Assembly: GCA_964017065.1 (NCBI GenBank)
Contig: OZ024783.1
Location: 8,941,367-9,005,366 of the forward strand
Direction: 5' to 3'
From: Haliclona indistincta
Taxonomy: Eukaryota > Porifera > Demospongiae > Haplosclerida > Chalinidae
Length of the DNA stretch: 64,000 nucleotides
The position numbers were made by a program, and so were the translations under genes. The notes beneath the pieces are model-generated. The model made no database searches. It was not told the origin of the DNA and was given only the letters and a program-made list of their open reading frames with translations. Below are positions 29,241 to 41,228 of the stretch, one piece after another; position 1 is the first letter of the stretch; each line of letters begins with the position of its first letter.

Positions 29241-32200
29241 GAACTTATTCTGGTGAACCGCTGAAAGTATTAGGCGAGTTGATGGCTGAAGTTAGGTATG
29301 GTAAACAGTGCTGCACTTTACCATTACTTGTTGTCTCAGGCACGGGGCCAACTCTGCTCGGTAGAGATTGGTTGAAGCATATACAGTTGGATTGGAAAAG
29401 CATTGGCTTGACCAAATTAGATGGTGGAAGTGTTCGTGTACAAGAACTGCTTCAGAGATATCGCGAGGTGTTTGGAGAAGATTTGGGTCTGATGAAACAT
29501 TTCCAAGCCAAACTCCATGTGAAGGATGGAACTCGACCAGTTCTCCTCAAGCCAAGATCAGTGCCTTATGCTCTCAAGGAACCTATCAGTAGAGAACTGG
29601 ATCGTCTGGAGTCACAAGGGGTGCTGGAGAAGGTCGACTACAGCGAGTGGGCGGCACCAATTGTACCAGTTCCGAAGGCAGATGGACAGATCCGAATTTG
29701 TGGTGACTATAAAGTGACGGTTAATCCTGCCCTACAGATAGACCAGTATCCTCTTCCTAAGTTAGATGATTTGTTTGCCTCTCTTGCAGGTGGGGAAAGA
29801 TTCTCAAAAATCGATCTCACCGGGGCATACCAGCAGATGGCACTGAATTCTGGTTCTAGGAAATACGTCACCATCACAACACATCAGGGTCTTTACCAGT
29901 ACACGAGACTACCCTTTGGCATTGCATCAGTGCCGGCATTGTTCCAGAGAACAATGGACTCTATTCTGCAGGGCATCTCTCATGTTCAGTGCTATATAGA
30001 TGTTTGAAGAGATTACAGAACCATGGTGTGAAGATCAACCGAAAGAAGTGCTCATTCCTTCAAGACTCGGTTGAATATCTGGGCCATCGCATTGACAAAG
30101 AGGGGTTGCATACGATTCAAAACAAGATTGAAGCTATCCAGAAAGCACCTAAGCCTGAAAACAAGAAGCAGTTGCGTTCATTCTTATAGGGCTGGTACAG
30201 TATTATTCCAGGTTCATCCCAAACCTGTCTACACTTCTGTCTCCGCTGAAACGGCTCTTGCGTCATGACATAAAATGGGAATGGACTGCTGAATGTGATG
30301 AGGCTTTTCAGCAAGCTAAACAAAACTGGTTTCTACTCCTGTTCTGGCCCATTTTGATCTGAATTTACCTGTGCGGTTGGCTGCAGATGCCTCTGCCTAT
30401 GGGATTGGAGCTGTCATCTCGCATGAATTTTCTGATGGGTCTGAGCATCCCATTGCATATGCTTCTCGAACATTAACACCTGCTGAGAGAAACTATGCGC
30501 AGCTGGAGAAAGAGGCACTGGCACTAGTATTCGGTGTCAGCAAATTTCATCAGTATCTGTATGGGAAACCATTCACATTGATAACAGATCATAAGCCTCT
30601 ACTTTTCATTTTAGGACCCAAGACAGGTATCCCTCAGTTGGCTGCAGCCAGACTTCAACGTTTGGCTCTGACACTTGCTGCATATCGCTACAAAATTGAG
30701 TTCCGACCCACAGATAAACATAGCAATGCTGATGGACTCTCTCGACTTCCTGTATCTTCAACCTCAACCAGTCGATCATCAAGTCTACCTATCTACTATT
30801 TTTGTAACTCTATTTGTTTCCTCTCACAGGACGTAGATGATGATGATGATGATGTGGAGATTTTCCCAATAAGACAAATTGAAGGACTACCTCTAACATC
30901 AGACAAGCTGAGAACTGCTACCAGGAATGACCCAGTGTTAGGAAGACTACTACGGTTGACACAGAAGGACTGGCCTAGCACTTGTCCATCAGAAGATTTG
31001 AAACCCTACTATTCACGAAGCACTGAATTGTCTGTCGTCCATGGGTGTATTACGTGGGGTGTAAGAGTGATTGTGCCTAAGAAACTGCAACTACAAGTTC
31101 TACTAGAGCTACATCAGGGGCATCCGGGGATTGTTCATATGAAGTCACTGGCGCGCAGTCATGTGTGGTGGCCCAAAATGAATGAAGAGATCGAGAAGCT
31201 AGCAAAACAATGCAAGCATTGTCAGGAAAACAGAGCAAATCCCCCCTCTGCACCTCTCCATCCTTGGATATGGCCCTCACGACCCTGGGAAAGAATCCAT
31301 GTGGACTTTGCTGGTCCCGTGAGGGGACGCCAGTTCTTGATACTGGTGGATGCCCATTCAAAGTGGGCTGATGCCATCGAAATGAGTTCAACCACCTCTG
31401 CAGCAACCATCAAGAAAGTGAGAGGTTTATTTGTTACCTATGGGCTACCTGTTCAATTGGTGTCTGATAACGGCCCTCAGTTCACATCTGACGAGATCTC
31501 ATCTTTCCTTAAAAGCAATGGTGTAAAACACATCACGAGTGCACCATGCCATCCTTCCTCCAATGGCTTAGCTGAGCATTTCGTCAAGACCTTCAAGAAA
31601 GCTATGAAGAATTCAGATCATCCATCAGCTTCATTTGACCAACAACTCATGTCCTTCCTACTCTCGTATAGGACTACACCTCATTGTACCACAGGTGAAA
31701 CGCCAGCCTCTCTATTTTTGCTGCGATCAGTAAGGACGCGTCTGGATCTTTTGTATCCTGAGGTGTTGAAAGACACGGTTCTGAAGAAACAGGCTGAACA
31801 AAAAGACTACCATGACCACCATGCTCACATGCGTCAGTTTGTCATCGGGCAGCGTGTGCTGGCTCGGAACTATCGCCCTGGTGTTAAATGGTTGACTGGC
31901 ACCATCATAGACAGACAAGGACCTCTATCCTACCGGGTTCAAGTTGGAGATAAGTTATGGCGAAGACACATTGATCAGCTATTGGGAGTGCCAGATTGTC
32001 CATTTGACTTTGACTTTCACTCTGGAGACAGCCAACTGGTAGAGCCCATAGATCTCCTGAGCCACTCCGTTTCGGTGACCAAGAATCCACTCAGTCTATG
32101 CCTGTTTTTCCTTCTGTCATTCCTCGTGATACTAATACAGCGGCAGTGACCCCTATCACACCTACTCTTCCTGATAATACTGAGCTCACTGACAATGCTA

Positions 32201-32313
32201 CTTCAGTCTCTCTCCCAGTTTCCCAACCAGATGCAACCATTGTGCCCGAGAGACGCTATCCCCTAACAATTCGGAAAAGAACAGACTTTTATTCCCCAGG
32301 GAGGAAAGTGTAG
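29241..32313 (+). pseudogene. Gypsy pol: RT, RNase H, integrase, with several breaks
   Basis: In order: RT (LPFGIASVPALFQRTMDSIL at about 29910), RNase H (RLAADASAYGIGAVISHEFS, about 30373, with ITDHKPL), an HHCC-type zinc finger (HQGHPGIVHMKS...CKHCQ) and an integrase core with D (HVDFAGP), D (SDNGPQFTSD) and E (NGLAEHFVK). A deletion removes the RT catalytic second Asp: the YID triplet at about 29995 is followed directly by downstream sequence. Two one-base frameshifts lie at about 30185 and 30320. A late shift near 32100 moves the C-terminus into the frame that ends at the LTR (32313). It cannot encode an active polymerase. Confidence 0.88.
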
Positions 32314-32522
32314 TGTCTGGCTCCGTTCTGACTGAACCATTGTTTGTCTTGTAAACTCATTGTAAAGTCACAAAACTCCTGTCATTGTAAAGTCACAAAC
32401 TCCTGTCATATCATGTAGCTCCTCTGTGTGTATAAATGCATTGTAAGTGTGTTGTTGGTTCAGTTCGGATCCAAGATACTTTGGTACAATGTTGCGATAC
32501 GGGTTGTAGCTAATACACTACA
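32309..32522 (+). repeat. 3' LTR of the Gypsy element
   Basis: Near-identical to the 5' LTR over 214 bp. The pol stop codon lies at its first bases. Confidence 0.93.
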
Positions 32523-32975
32523 CAGACGTTTTAGATCTTTGTGTCTCTCAAAATTTCATCCATCTTAGGATTGATCAGGTGATTTTTCTGAACTCAAAGA
32601 TACCTGAAAGACATTTATAAAATAATAAATCAAAATTGCCGCCCTTGCTCATTGTTCTTTTTTCCAGGGAGCTCTGAGTATTACAAAACCTACTTATTAT
32701 TATTTTGTGTGTAAACCGTGGATCAAGACAATCTTGAGATTGTGCTGTGCAAAGCATGGATCCACACTTTGCACGATTTTCCATGGATTGCCTGTTCAAT
32801 CTATGGATTGCGCAATGAGGGAACTAAGCATGGATCTGGCTAAACCATCAATAAACAGCTGTTATTTCTGTCGTGAAGCAGGACAAGCACTGCAAACATA
32901 GATTTTGTGCTGCTAATGAGAAGACTGGGTCTGCAAAACCACAGCCAGCCAAACAGTCATGGGTGCATGCTATTT
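32523..32975 (+). repeat. Unit-2 copy of the upstream block, continued
   Basis: Homology to 15700-15940 and 47770-48210 resumes after the target duplication. It includes a segment with CATGGATCCACACTTTGCACG also present in unit 3 but missing from unit 1. Confidence 0.8.
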
Positions 32976-33653
32976 TTATGCCTCGGTGGGCGGAGCCACG
33001 GGGCATACGGTAGTCGGTTTGTGTATCTGTGTATGTATCTGTCTGTCGGCAGGATTTCTCGTCGCTCGCTGAAAACTAGGCGCTGAAACGTGCAACACAA
33101 GCTAAAGTCGATATTTGCTTGAAAATGAATTGTAAGGATTTTGGTTATAAGGCTCTGTTCGTGAGTTATAGCGTGATTGCTTACCTCGCGATCGCCGGCT
33201 GGCGATCTAGTTGCTGATGTAAAGACAAAATTGTCTATTGCTGGCTGCCTTACAGCTAGTGAGTTCGCCTTTACTTCAGAACAGCACGGCAGACCTGCGT
33301 TCTAGAGTTATGGCATAGCTTTGCTTACCTCGCGATCGATGGCCGTTCATGGCGATCTAGAGTTCTCCGTAGACAAAACTATCTACAGTTGACTGCCTAG
33401 AGCTGATAGGTTACATCATATGTCTAAAGAAATTGTGTAAGCAAGCTATGGACGCTATCTCGCTCGTTGTATGTGCTGTGCATGCCCTGAACAAATAGAC
33501 ACGCCCAGTTGAATTAGTGGTTAGCTTCTGATTGCATAACTATTATACTGCATTGTGATTGCTGTACAGAAAGGTACAACAGCTGCAGTTTGTTGCTGTG
33601 TATGTAAAACGGTTGCCTTCCACTGAGGCATCTGCACCTTTGGTGCTTCATTT
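32976..33653 (+). mobile_element. Element D copy 2
   Basis: ATGCCTCGGTGGGCGGAGCC at the start and CTGAGGCATCTGCACCTTTG near the end define it. Units 1 and 3 read directly from GCTATTTTT to AGTTATAGA here, so it is an insertion unique to unit 2. Confidence 0.7.
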
Positions 33654-33714
33654 AGTTATAGAGTTGATATAACTATTTCCTTACAATGTCAGTTACTCGG
33701 CAATGCATGTTCTA

Positions 33715-34820
33715 GTAGCATACTAAAGAGCATTGCTACTACATAGTAGTTGTACACAACTTCTTTTCAGTTACCCATCAGTGCATGTTTTCAGTACCAT
33801 ATGTTACCCATCAGTGCATGTTTTCAGTACCATATGTTACCCATCAGTGCATGCAGCATACTTAAGAGCATTCCATGTGGCTACTACATACTACATAGTA
33901 GTTGTACACAACTTCCTTTCAGTGCCATCTGTTACCCATCAGTGCATGTTTCAGCAGTATACTCATTCCATGTGGCTACTACATAATAGTTAGACAGCGA
34001 GTCCGAGGATCTACGCTATTTAGAAACCTGAGGCCTGTTGCTATGGTGTCCGAGTGTAGCGAGGACACTATTCCAGCGGGCCGAGGGTTTCTAAACTGCG
34101 TGGATCCGATTGGACGAGCTGTCTAACTTATTTAGAGTCTACTAGGTTACCTGTTTGTACACACTTGCAAGTCATTGAAGTCAACATGTCTGACTAGCGC
34201 ACGATGCTGACTGCTCTGTCTGTTCGGCGAACTAGCTGATTTAACATAAACAAATCTTCTAGTTAGATGTAGGACGAACGGCAGTACTACTGACCTGCAA
34301 ACAGCAAGCGTCGCCGAGAAAAGATTGACCAGTTCGATCGACGGTCGCCGCGCTCGAGCTAGCAGCATGGCAGGGGAGGAACGCCAGACTAGGGTGGAGC
34401 TTGTGGCAATATGGCGAGTGACCTGCGAACGAGTAACACCAGAATACTACCTCGAACATCAGCGTTCAGCACTGTTTAGTTAGTATTCCGTACTTTTAGT
34501 GAGCGTCTCTGGACTAATACAGTGTCCTTTGACTTTGAAGCTGTAAGAAACGAGCCCATTACTGAAAACACACACTCCATTCTTTGCTTATGTCTGAATG
34601 CCTGAGGGTACACATAGAGCTTCGCTACCGTGACTCTATAGGAATTAGAGTCGCACTGTTGACCACAGTATTTCTAAATAGTAGACTCTAAATACTACGT
34701 AGTAGTTGTACACAACTTCCTTTCAGTGCCATCTGTTACCCATCTGTGCATTTTTTCAGCAGTATACTCGCTTCAGAGTTGTACACCACTTTCTCACAAT
34801 GTTGTTTTAGTAGCATACTT
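33715..34820. repeat. Unit-2 repeat module: satellite, foldback, MITE B, satellite
   Basis: Satellite units at 33715-33985 (one 30-bp sub-unit tripled at 33770-33855), the GTTAGACAGC foldback at 33989-34127, MITE B at 34131-34692, then a shortened satellite. The order and spacing match unit 1. MITE C is absent. Confidence 0.85.
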
Positions 34821-34928
34821 AATGTAGCTGCATTCCGCTACATAAACTTAGGAATTAACTAAAGCCTGACTCTCAGTCTTAAACTCAGAAAATCGCTTGT
34901 ATAACTAACTGAACAGCATCACCAGCTG

Positions 34929-37900
34929 ATGGCAACACTACTAGTGTTTCTGCTGTTGTTGACTGTACCTGTCTCTGCCTTTACAAGCACTGATGTCTAC
35001 TATGTCATAGCTGATGATGCTGGTCATGAGCAGTCATGTCCTCCACACCAGATATGCCACAACCTCTCCTACTACATCTCCCAGCCTGGCCGCTATTTCA
35101 CCTCTAACACCACCATCATCTTCTTGGAAGGAAATCACAGCTATGATAGAGAGGTGCATGTATCAATAAGCCATGTGTATAATTTGACTCTGAAAGGACA
35201 AGGTCAATGGCCGATAAAAGGAGCTGAGGAGACTGTGATGCAGTCTACAGTAATTATCAACTGCACCAGAGGGAGAGGATTGTTCATCTTTGATAGGTCT
35301 CATAATATTACGGTTGAAAGTCTTACAGTAGTCAACTGTGGAAGAGGCTATCGTATTGGAGTATTTTCCTTTTCTTTGGTCACGAATGTTCTCTTTCTCA
35401 AGAATTCAATACAACACATGATGGGATGTGGACTAAGTATTCATCTCTGTGAAAATCCTGTAGTGATCACAAACTGCTCTTTCTATAATTCAACAGCATT
35501 GAATATCAGCCAGGAATATCATTACAGCAGTGTAATAGTCTTGTCATACGATGGATCATTCAGTTCTGAAGGCATTCACGAACTAGACTTATCATACTCG
35601 AATATAACCAAATGTCATACCAATGGCAATGGAGGCGGTATAGGGTTCAATGCATTGCATGGATCGTTCATACTGTTTTTTGACAGTTTGGTATTGTCAC
35701 AAAATACAGCTGCAGTAGGCGGTGGAATGTATTTTGGTGTTTCTTGGTCAGTGATACTTGTTAATATTACCAACACAGATTTCATTGATAACTATGGTCA
35801 TTCCATTAATGATATAAGCGTTGAAGGTTCTTCATTTTCACATATTGCTTTTATCTTGCTGATGTCAACTATTGTGCATACTGGCACGATGTATTCAGAC
35901 TATGGAGTGTCTATTGTCAGTTATGGGGAAATCTTTGTTATATTACGGCACACTAGAATGAAATTTGCAAATTTACATTTAGCTGGCTTTTACATGAAAA
36001 GAATGTCCGACAATAATAAAATGCATATAATTGATTGTCAGTTTGAGAACAGTCACAATGTGTCAGTAATTTTGTCTGTAGTTGAAGTAGACACTCGTAT
36101 CGAAAACTGTATCTTCTCAAACAACACAGGAGGTAACTCTGTCATTGTATTCTTTTGTAATGCTTTACTTGGTGAAGATAATTCTTTTAAAAACTGTGTG
36201 ATATCAAATAATAATATGACTGGAATCACTCTAATCGCAAGTACGATTGAATTCAATGGTCGAAATGTGATACAGAATAACAGAAACACAGAGGGAGCAG
36301 GTATCACACTATCAATGCAAGCCAGCATTGCAGTTTATGGCGAGCTGTGTCTGTACAACAACACTGCTGATGAACGTGGTGGAGCAATTCTTTTACAATC
36401 TTCACTATATGCAGTGGATCTTCAAAAAAAATGCACAATCTTATTTTTTTATGGCACAATAAACTTCTCAGGCAACAGAGCAAGAAAAGGAGGAAGTGAT
36501 GTGTATGGTGCAGTACTCATGGGTTGTAGTGATGTACCACATGTGGGACAACCCAATGAAACCTCGTGGTACTTTGACACTCCTCTCAGTAAACACTTTC
36601 ATTTCACTAACACTGATGGACTCTCCTCCATGACCTCTGACCCCATCATGGTCTGCTTCTGTAACAATAGTGGCTTACCAGATTGCTCTGATAGGACCCA
36701 GCATCACATGCAATCATATCCAGGACTAGAGATCAACACATCAATAGCTACAGTAGGATACTATGGCGGTACTAGTCCTGGTGTTGTGCAGGTCAGTACT
36801 CAACATGCAACACTTGTTCGTTCCTATGGTCAAAGCTTCAATAAAAACTGTTTTCAGCTCCACATTCTCCTGCAGAACACTTCCTCAGCAACAGCACTGG
36901 TTGATATCAGAGTGGATAGGGGACTACCGGGCTGGGATTTGTCCATTGGAGTTGACATGATGGAATGCCCAATTGGCTTTACTAAGATTTCAGGACAGTG
37001 TCACTGCGAGCAGTTCTTGAGTGCTAGCAATGTCCAATGCAATTTATCTACCACAAGCGTCGAGTTTCTTAGATCAGGCAACAGTTGGTTTGCCTACATC
37101 AACAACACTCAGTGTATAACTGGTACTACTAATTGTCCTTTTGACTACTGCAATCAATCCAATGTCTCATTTGACATGATGGCACCTGATCGTCAATGTA
37201 TGGGCAATAGAACAGGTATACTCTGTGGACAATGCCAGTCTCACCTTAGTATCATGCTGGGATCCAATCGCTGCGGTACTTGCTCTAACTGGTATCTTTT
37301 CTTGTTGCCGGTATTTGCCCTCGCTGGCATAGTGTTGGTGGCTATGTTGATGTTCCTCAACTTGAGTGTCTCTGTCGGAACTATCAATGGACTCCTGTTC
37401 TACGCTAACATGGTGAAGCTCAATGAAGCTTTCTTCTTCCCTAATGGTAGTATTCCAGTGGTGAGCCAGTTCATCTCATGGCTTAATCTTGAACTGGGTA
37501 TTGAAGTGTGTTTGTTTGATGGACTGGATGGCTACTGGAACACTTGGCTACAGTTTGCCTTTCCTGCTTACCTGTTCCTGCTCATGGGCGGTATTATTGT
37601 GGGCTGCCGCTACTCTGTGTGGCTATGCAGGTTGTGTGGCTCTCATGCTGTCCCAGCACTAGCTACACTGTTTTTCATGTCCTACACTAAAATCCTACTC
37701 ACAGTCACTAATGCTCTTTCCATGTTTCAGTTGCCATGCAATGACAGTATACTGATAGTATGGAGTGTTGATGGGAACATTGATTATGGCAGTTTTAAAC
37801 ACCTTGTTCTGGTAGCCATCTCCTGTTGTGTCCTGGTCATTGTACTGGCTTATCCAGTTTTAGTGTTGTGTGCTCCTCTGCTAGAGAGATACAGTGACAA

Positions 37901-38564
37901 GTGTATCCCACTACACAGGTGGAATCCCGTGGCAAATTTCAAGCCACTGTTAGACGCTTATCGAGGTCCTTACAAAGACAAATTTCGATTCTGGACAGGA
38001 GTGACTTTAATGGTACGACTAACTCTCACTGTGACATTTTCCTTTACTTCAAGAAAAGTGGTGGCCATCAATAGTTGCATCATCATTACCGTTGTAGCTG
38101 GTATTTTCATATTTTGGTCTTTCACTAAAGGTGTGTATAAGAAGATTTATCTGAGCACACTTGAAGTCTTTTATCTTCTCAACTTATTTCTCCTGAGCAC
38201 TGTTAGTCTGGCTACTGCTTCTCTAAGGTTAAAGCATTATCAAATAACAACCATTGTCTCTGTTTGCCTGTCCTTTGTTGTCTGTCTTGTCACTATGGCA
38301 ATACACCTCTGGTGGAACCTTGATTTTAAAAAGATCAAGAGAAAGCTTGGATTTAAAGACAAACTGGAGTATATTGAAGTGCCTCAGGTAACTGCAGAAG
38401 AGGACGATGAAGAGGACAGGCCTCCTCCAGGATCCCCACCGTCAATTGTTTATGGCTCAAGTAGAGGAGAACATCGGTTTGTGCTGGAGTTTCAATCTCA
38501 TGATGATCGTGATTCAGTCTCTCCAGTATTGTTGGCAAGAGAACCACTACTGTTTGACACTTGA
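34929..38564 (+). CDS. Intronless receptor 2: beta-helix ectodomain with multi-pass membrane C-terminus (1211 aa)
   Basis: Same layout as receptor 1: identical signal peptide, beta-helix region with N-glycosylation sites, Cys-rich juxtamembrane part, eight or nine membrane segments and the same PLLFDT tail. Against receptor 1 the first 110 residues and everything after about residue 450 are almost identical. The stretch of about residues 110-400 has many substitutions and small in-frame indels (for example the NISQEYHYSSVIVLS segment, 8 residues shorter than in receptor 1). It is an intact frame without introns and probably functional. Confidence 0.88.
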   Translation: MATLLVFLLLLTVPVSAFTSTDVYYVIADDAGHEQSCPPHQICHNLSYYISQPGRYFTSNTTIIFLEGNHSYDREVHVSISHVYNLTLKGQGQWPIKGAEETVMQSTVIINCTRGRGLFIFDRSHNITVESLTVVNCGRGYRIGVFSFSLVTNVLFLKNSIQHMMGCGLSIHLCENPVVITNCSFYNSTALNISQEYHYSSVIVLSYDGSFSSEGIHELDLSYSNITKCHTNGNGGGIGFNALHGSFILFFDSLVLSQNTAAVGGGMYFGVSWSVILVNITNTDFIDNYGHSINDISVEGSSFSHIAFILLMSTIVHTGTMYSDYGVSIVSYGEIFVILRHTRMKFANLHLAGFYMKRMSDNNKMHIIDCQFENSHNVSVILSVVEVDTRIENCIFSNNTGGNSVIVFFCNALLGEDNSFKNCVISNNNMTGITLIASTIEFNGRNVIQNNRNTEGAGITLSMQASIAVYGELCLYNNTADERGGAILLQSSLYAVDLQKKCTILFFYGTINFSGNRARKGGSDVYGAVLMGCSDVPHVGQPNETSWYFDTPLSKHFHFTNTDGLSSMTSDPIMVCFCNNSGLPDCSDRTQHHMQSYPGLEINTSIATVGYYGGTSPGVVQVSTQHATLVRSYGQSFNKNCFQLHILLQNTSSATALVDIRVDRGLPGWDLSIGVDMMECPIGFTKISGQCHCEQFLSASNVQCNLSTTSVEFLRSGNSWFAYINNTQCITGTTNCPFDYCNQSNVSFDMMAPDRQCMGNRTGILCGQCQSHLSIMLGSNRCGTCSNWYLFLLPVFALAGIVLVAMLMFLNLSVSVGTINGLLFYANMVKLNEAFFFPNGSIPVVSQFISWLNLELGIEVCLFDGLDGYWNTWLQFAFPAYLFLLMGGIIVGCRYSVWLCRLCGSHAVPALATLFFMSYTKILLTVTNALSMFQLPCNDSILIVWSVDGNIDYGSFKHLVLVAISCCVLVIVLAYPVLVLCAPLLERYSDKCIPLHRWNPVANFKPLLDAYRGPYKDKFRFWTGVTLMVRLTLTVTFSFTSRKVVAINSCIIITVVAGIFIFWSFTKGVYKKIYLSTLEVFYLLNLFLLSTVSLATASLRLKHYQITTIVSVCLSFVVCLVTMAIHLWWNLDFKKIKRKLGFKDKLEYIEVPQVTAEEDDEEDRPPPGSPPSIVYGSSRGEHRFVLEFQSHDDRDSVSPVLLAREPLLFDT

Positions 38565-39269
38565 GCTTGAGCTGCTTCTTATTGTGTACACACATCATGG
38601 CTATGAGTAGCTCTTTCTGGACACCATCTTTCTAGCCATTTGACTTTATATTAGCTTCAGTCTTGTTGTTGAGTTTATGTTACTAGTAATGTACAAGTGA
38701 TCCTAATGTGTATTAGTGGTAGTGTATATATAGTACGAGTAGTAAACATTTAAAAGTATGATATGAATAATTCTCTTTGATGTAGCGAGATATCCAAATT
38801 TGCGTACTTACCTGGTGCGTGGGCGGGTATAAAAACATGGCACCACTGCACACTGGGCAGCAACTTAGTACCATTTATCACACACTATTTGTTTTTTTTG
38901 TGTTGTTTCAGGTAGCTTGCTAGTACAACAGTGCTATGTTGCCACCAGGTAAGTCGAAATCATACTTTATACTGGTTATATTATTTCGAATCATGTACCA
39001 ACCCTAAATCTCTTGCATTTTTGTTAAAATGAATTATTACTTGTTTCTTTTTTTATTGAAAAAAGTTTACAGTTGTAAACTTTATCATCCAGTGATACTG
39101 ACATAACATCATCATGTGACAATTTATCAGTGACTCACTCTCAGCTGATTGATTTCTGCAATCCAGCCCTTTGAGTCATAGTTAGGAGAGCCTGGTACGA
39201 ACACTGAAAAGTACAAGTTATCAGGACATTGCCCCCAAAACAGTTGCACAGTCACAGCATCATGTAATG
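38565..39269 (+). promoter_or_regulatory. 3' flank of receptor 2 with TATA promoter and mini-exon
   Basis: GGGCGGG and TATAAAAA (38821-38835) stand about 100 bp before ATGTTGCCACCAG|GTAAGT (ATG 38936, donor at 38949). This looks like a TATA promoter with a short first coding exon for a plus-strand gene. No matching second exon was found before the MITE at 39270. The block is conserved after receptor 1 but not after receptor 3. Confidence 0.42.
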
Positions 39270-39814
39270 TACCGTATAGCCGGTTATTTTCGATGGTCAA
39301 ATATTTCGTTAGTAAAATTTTAGATTGGATCTAATTTTCGATACTCACTCGCCGTTCGAAAATAAAATCCAGGCTAAAAAATTTGTTACCCTTCGCTAAA
39401 CTCTATGGCGTCGACGAGTCGGGCGTCGAATTGTTGGAGAACTGTATATAGTCGTTAAACCACCGTCCAGCCACGTTTTATGATTGTTAAATGGAACCAC
39501 AGAGTCGAAGATAAGTTGCTGTACCGCGGTGTCCAGTTTCGCTTATCGTGCGATTAGTCTCTCGCGTGCAGCAGTGCGCATGGCAGACACTTCTCTAACA
39601 GTGGCGCTTGGCGTTCAGTTTTACTGCTATCGCTGCTCGCTGCTACCGTCAGATTCTGGTAAGAAGCGTTGGAAGTGGGCTCTAGCCTCGATCTGTTCGC
39701 ATGTGTCTGCACGAGAAAATTTTTGGTATGGTTCAAATTTTCGTGGATTTAATTTTCGAACGGCAGTCGGTGATCGAAAATTAAATCCAGTCGAAAATAA
39801 CCGGCTATACGGTA
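39270..39814. mobile_element. MITE E2, TA-flanked, CCGTATAGCCGG ends
   Basis: TACCGTATAGCCGGTTATTT and its reverse complement bound 545 bp with further internal inverted stretches (ATTTAATTTTCGAACGGC). A 190-bp relative is at 41229-41418. Confidence 0.85.
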
Positions 39815-39869
39815 TGTCAAACAAAATCCATACATCTCTATTCAAGTACATGACTGAGTGATTTCCCCT

Positions 39870-40090
39870 TCTAAACAATTTGATTGGTAATGACCATCTC
39901 AGACTACGATAGCTGGTTAGGTGCATAACCCACGAGCGGAATGAGTAGGAACAGTAGTGCTATGCAAATCTTGACTGACAGTCTAGAATCCAAAAGGAAG
40001 TTAATGATTAAGTAACTCATTTTCTGTGGGAGCTCATCAACCGATAGTCATTAGAGAGAACCGCATTGCTTCTGTCTTGAGAATCTGCAT
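39870..40090 (-). pseudogene. Remnant of a POT transporter N-terminus
   Basis: Minus-strand pieces YRSLRWSLP, LIPLVG and MRFSLMTIG match the N-terminal exon of the transporter copy at 60638-61066 (YRSLKWSLG, PLVGHL, MKLRGSLLVIV) in the same order, but with frameshifts. It lies on the opposite strand after receptor 2, as the better copies do after receptor 3. Confidence 0.5.
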
Positions 40091-40281
40091 TATTATAACA
40101 GTTAGTTGACTACCTAGAAGCTCATAGGTTAGAATTTCACTACCAGATAGCAGTGCCGGTCCAGAGAAATTTCGCTCTTGTTCAGTATGCCTGTGCTGTA
40201 TTGAACATTGCAGACACGCCCAGTTGAATTGATTGGCTTCTGATTGCATAACTAAAGCACAAAGAACTGAGATGATGTATA

Positions 40282-41027
40282 TGTTACGGACCATTTTGCA
40301 ACCCGGACCGTTTTAAAACGGGCCGCCGGCTTTGAAATGGGCTGGCCCGTTTTAAATCCGACTGGCCCGATTTAGAACGACGTTAGCGTGTTAGCCCGTT
40401 TTAAAACCGCGGCATGATACATTAGCATTATTATTTGTACTTATTTTATAGAAGTGGCATTCTAGCTAGTTCCATAGGCTCTCTGGCACATCATGCTTAC
40501 TCTACGTGTACATCTTTGCACAGCCATGATGCACCACCGTGCTTTCTTTGTCAACTTCATGTTAATTTTAACGTATGATGCATGCTAGACTACAGTGCTT
40601 GTGAATTTGTGTTGGGATTCTTCCTCATTAGTGCAAGAGTCATCACCTACAGTGCAAGAAAATGTTCGGTACACAAATATTAGTACACGAATACTTCTTT
40701 CCAGCACGAATGACTCCTCAGTTTGGTGTCAGGAAGAAAGCGTTCGGTCAAGAACGAGTTGAACGAATCTTCCATCACGGATCGTCGCTAGCAGTGAGAA
40801 CTCTATACTAGCCTAAGCTGCGTGTAGCGATCTAATGGTACTCACTCAGCTGCATCGACAACATGTAGCATTGCATATCCATACGCTTGATCGTCTATAT
40901 TGCGCAGATACACTACTGCGTATATCGCGCAGTTAAATTGCTTGCCGGCTTTAAAACGGGCTAGCCAGCTTTGAAACAGGCTGGCCAGCTTTAAAACCGG
41001 CCAACGGTTGTAAATCGGTCCGTAACA
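40282..41027. mobile_element. 746-bp MITE, TGTTACGGACC ends
   Basis: TGTTACGGACC and GGTCCGTAACA are the termini, with TATA on both outer sides. The inner flanks carry clusters of GGCTGGCC/TTTTAAAACGG words that are themselves inverted between the two ends. Confidence 0.85.
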
Positions 41028-41228
41028 TATACATGCATCTGCAGCTGTTGCCATGTTTGTAGAATGGTAGATAGTTGTGTTTGTGGATATTTGTGTATGT
41101 TTTTATAACTTTTAGTTTTATTACTATACCGAGGCATCAGCACCTTGGTGCTGTCATTCCAACATAGTTAGTAGTTGAAATATAGTTAACAGTGCACAGT
41201 ATATCAGCTGCTGTTGAATGAATAGCTG
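41028..41228. other. Element D end fragment and unit flank
   Basis: CCGAGGCATCAGCACCTTGG at about 41129-41148 is the end of an element D copy. From 41158 the sequence matches the unit-2 flank at 25735-25810. Confidence 0.5.

Larger units (their letters stand above)
27033..32527 (+). mobile_element. Complete Gypsy-type LTR retrotransposon with 5-bp target duplication
   Basis: Two 214-bp LTRs (27038-27251 and 32309-32522) start TGTAGTG, end CACTACA and differ at one base that I can see (C/A at about 27224/32495). CAGAC is duplicated outside (27033-27037 and 32523-32527). It split the conserved upstream block of unit 2 in the word AAGCAGACGTTT, which is continuous in units 1 and 3. Gag, protease, RT, RNase H and integrase are all recognisable in order but carry several breaks. 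Confidence 0.93.
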
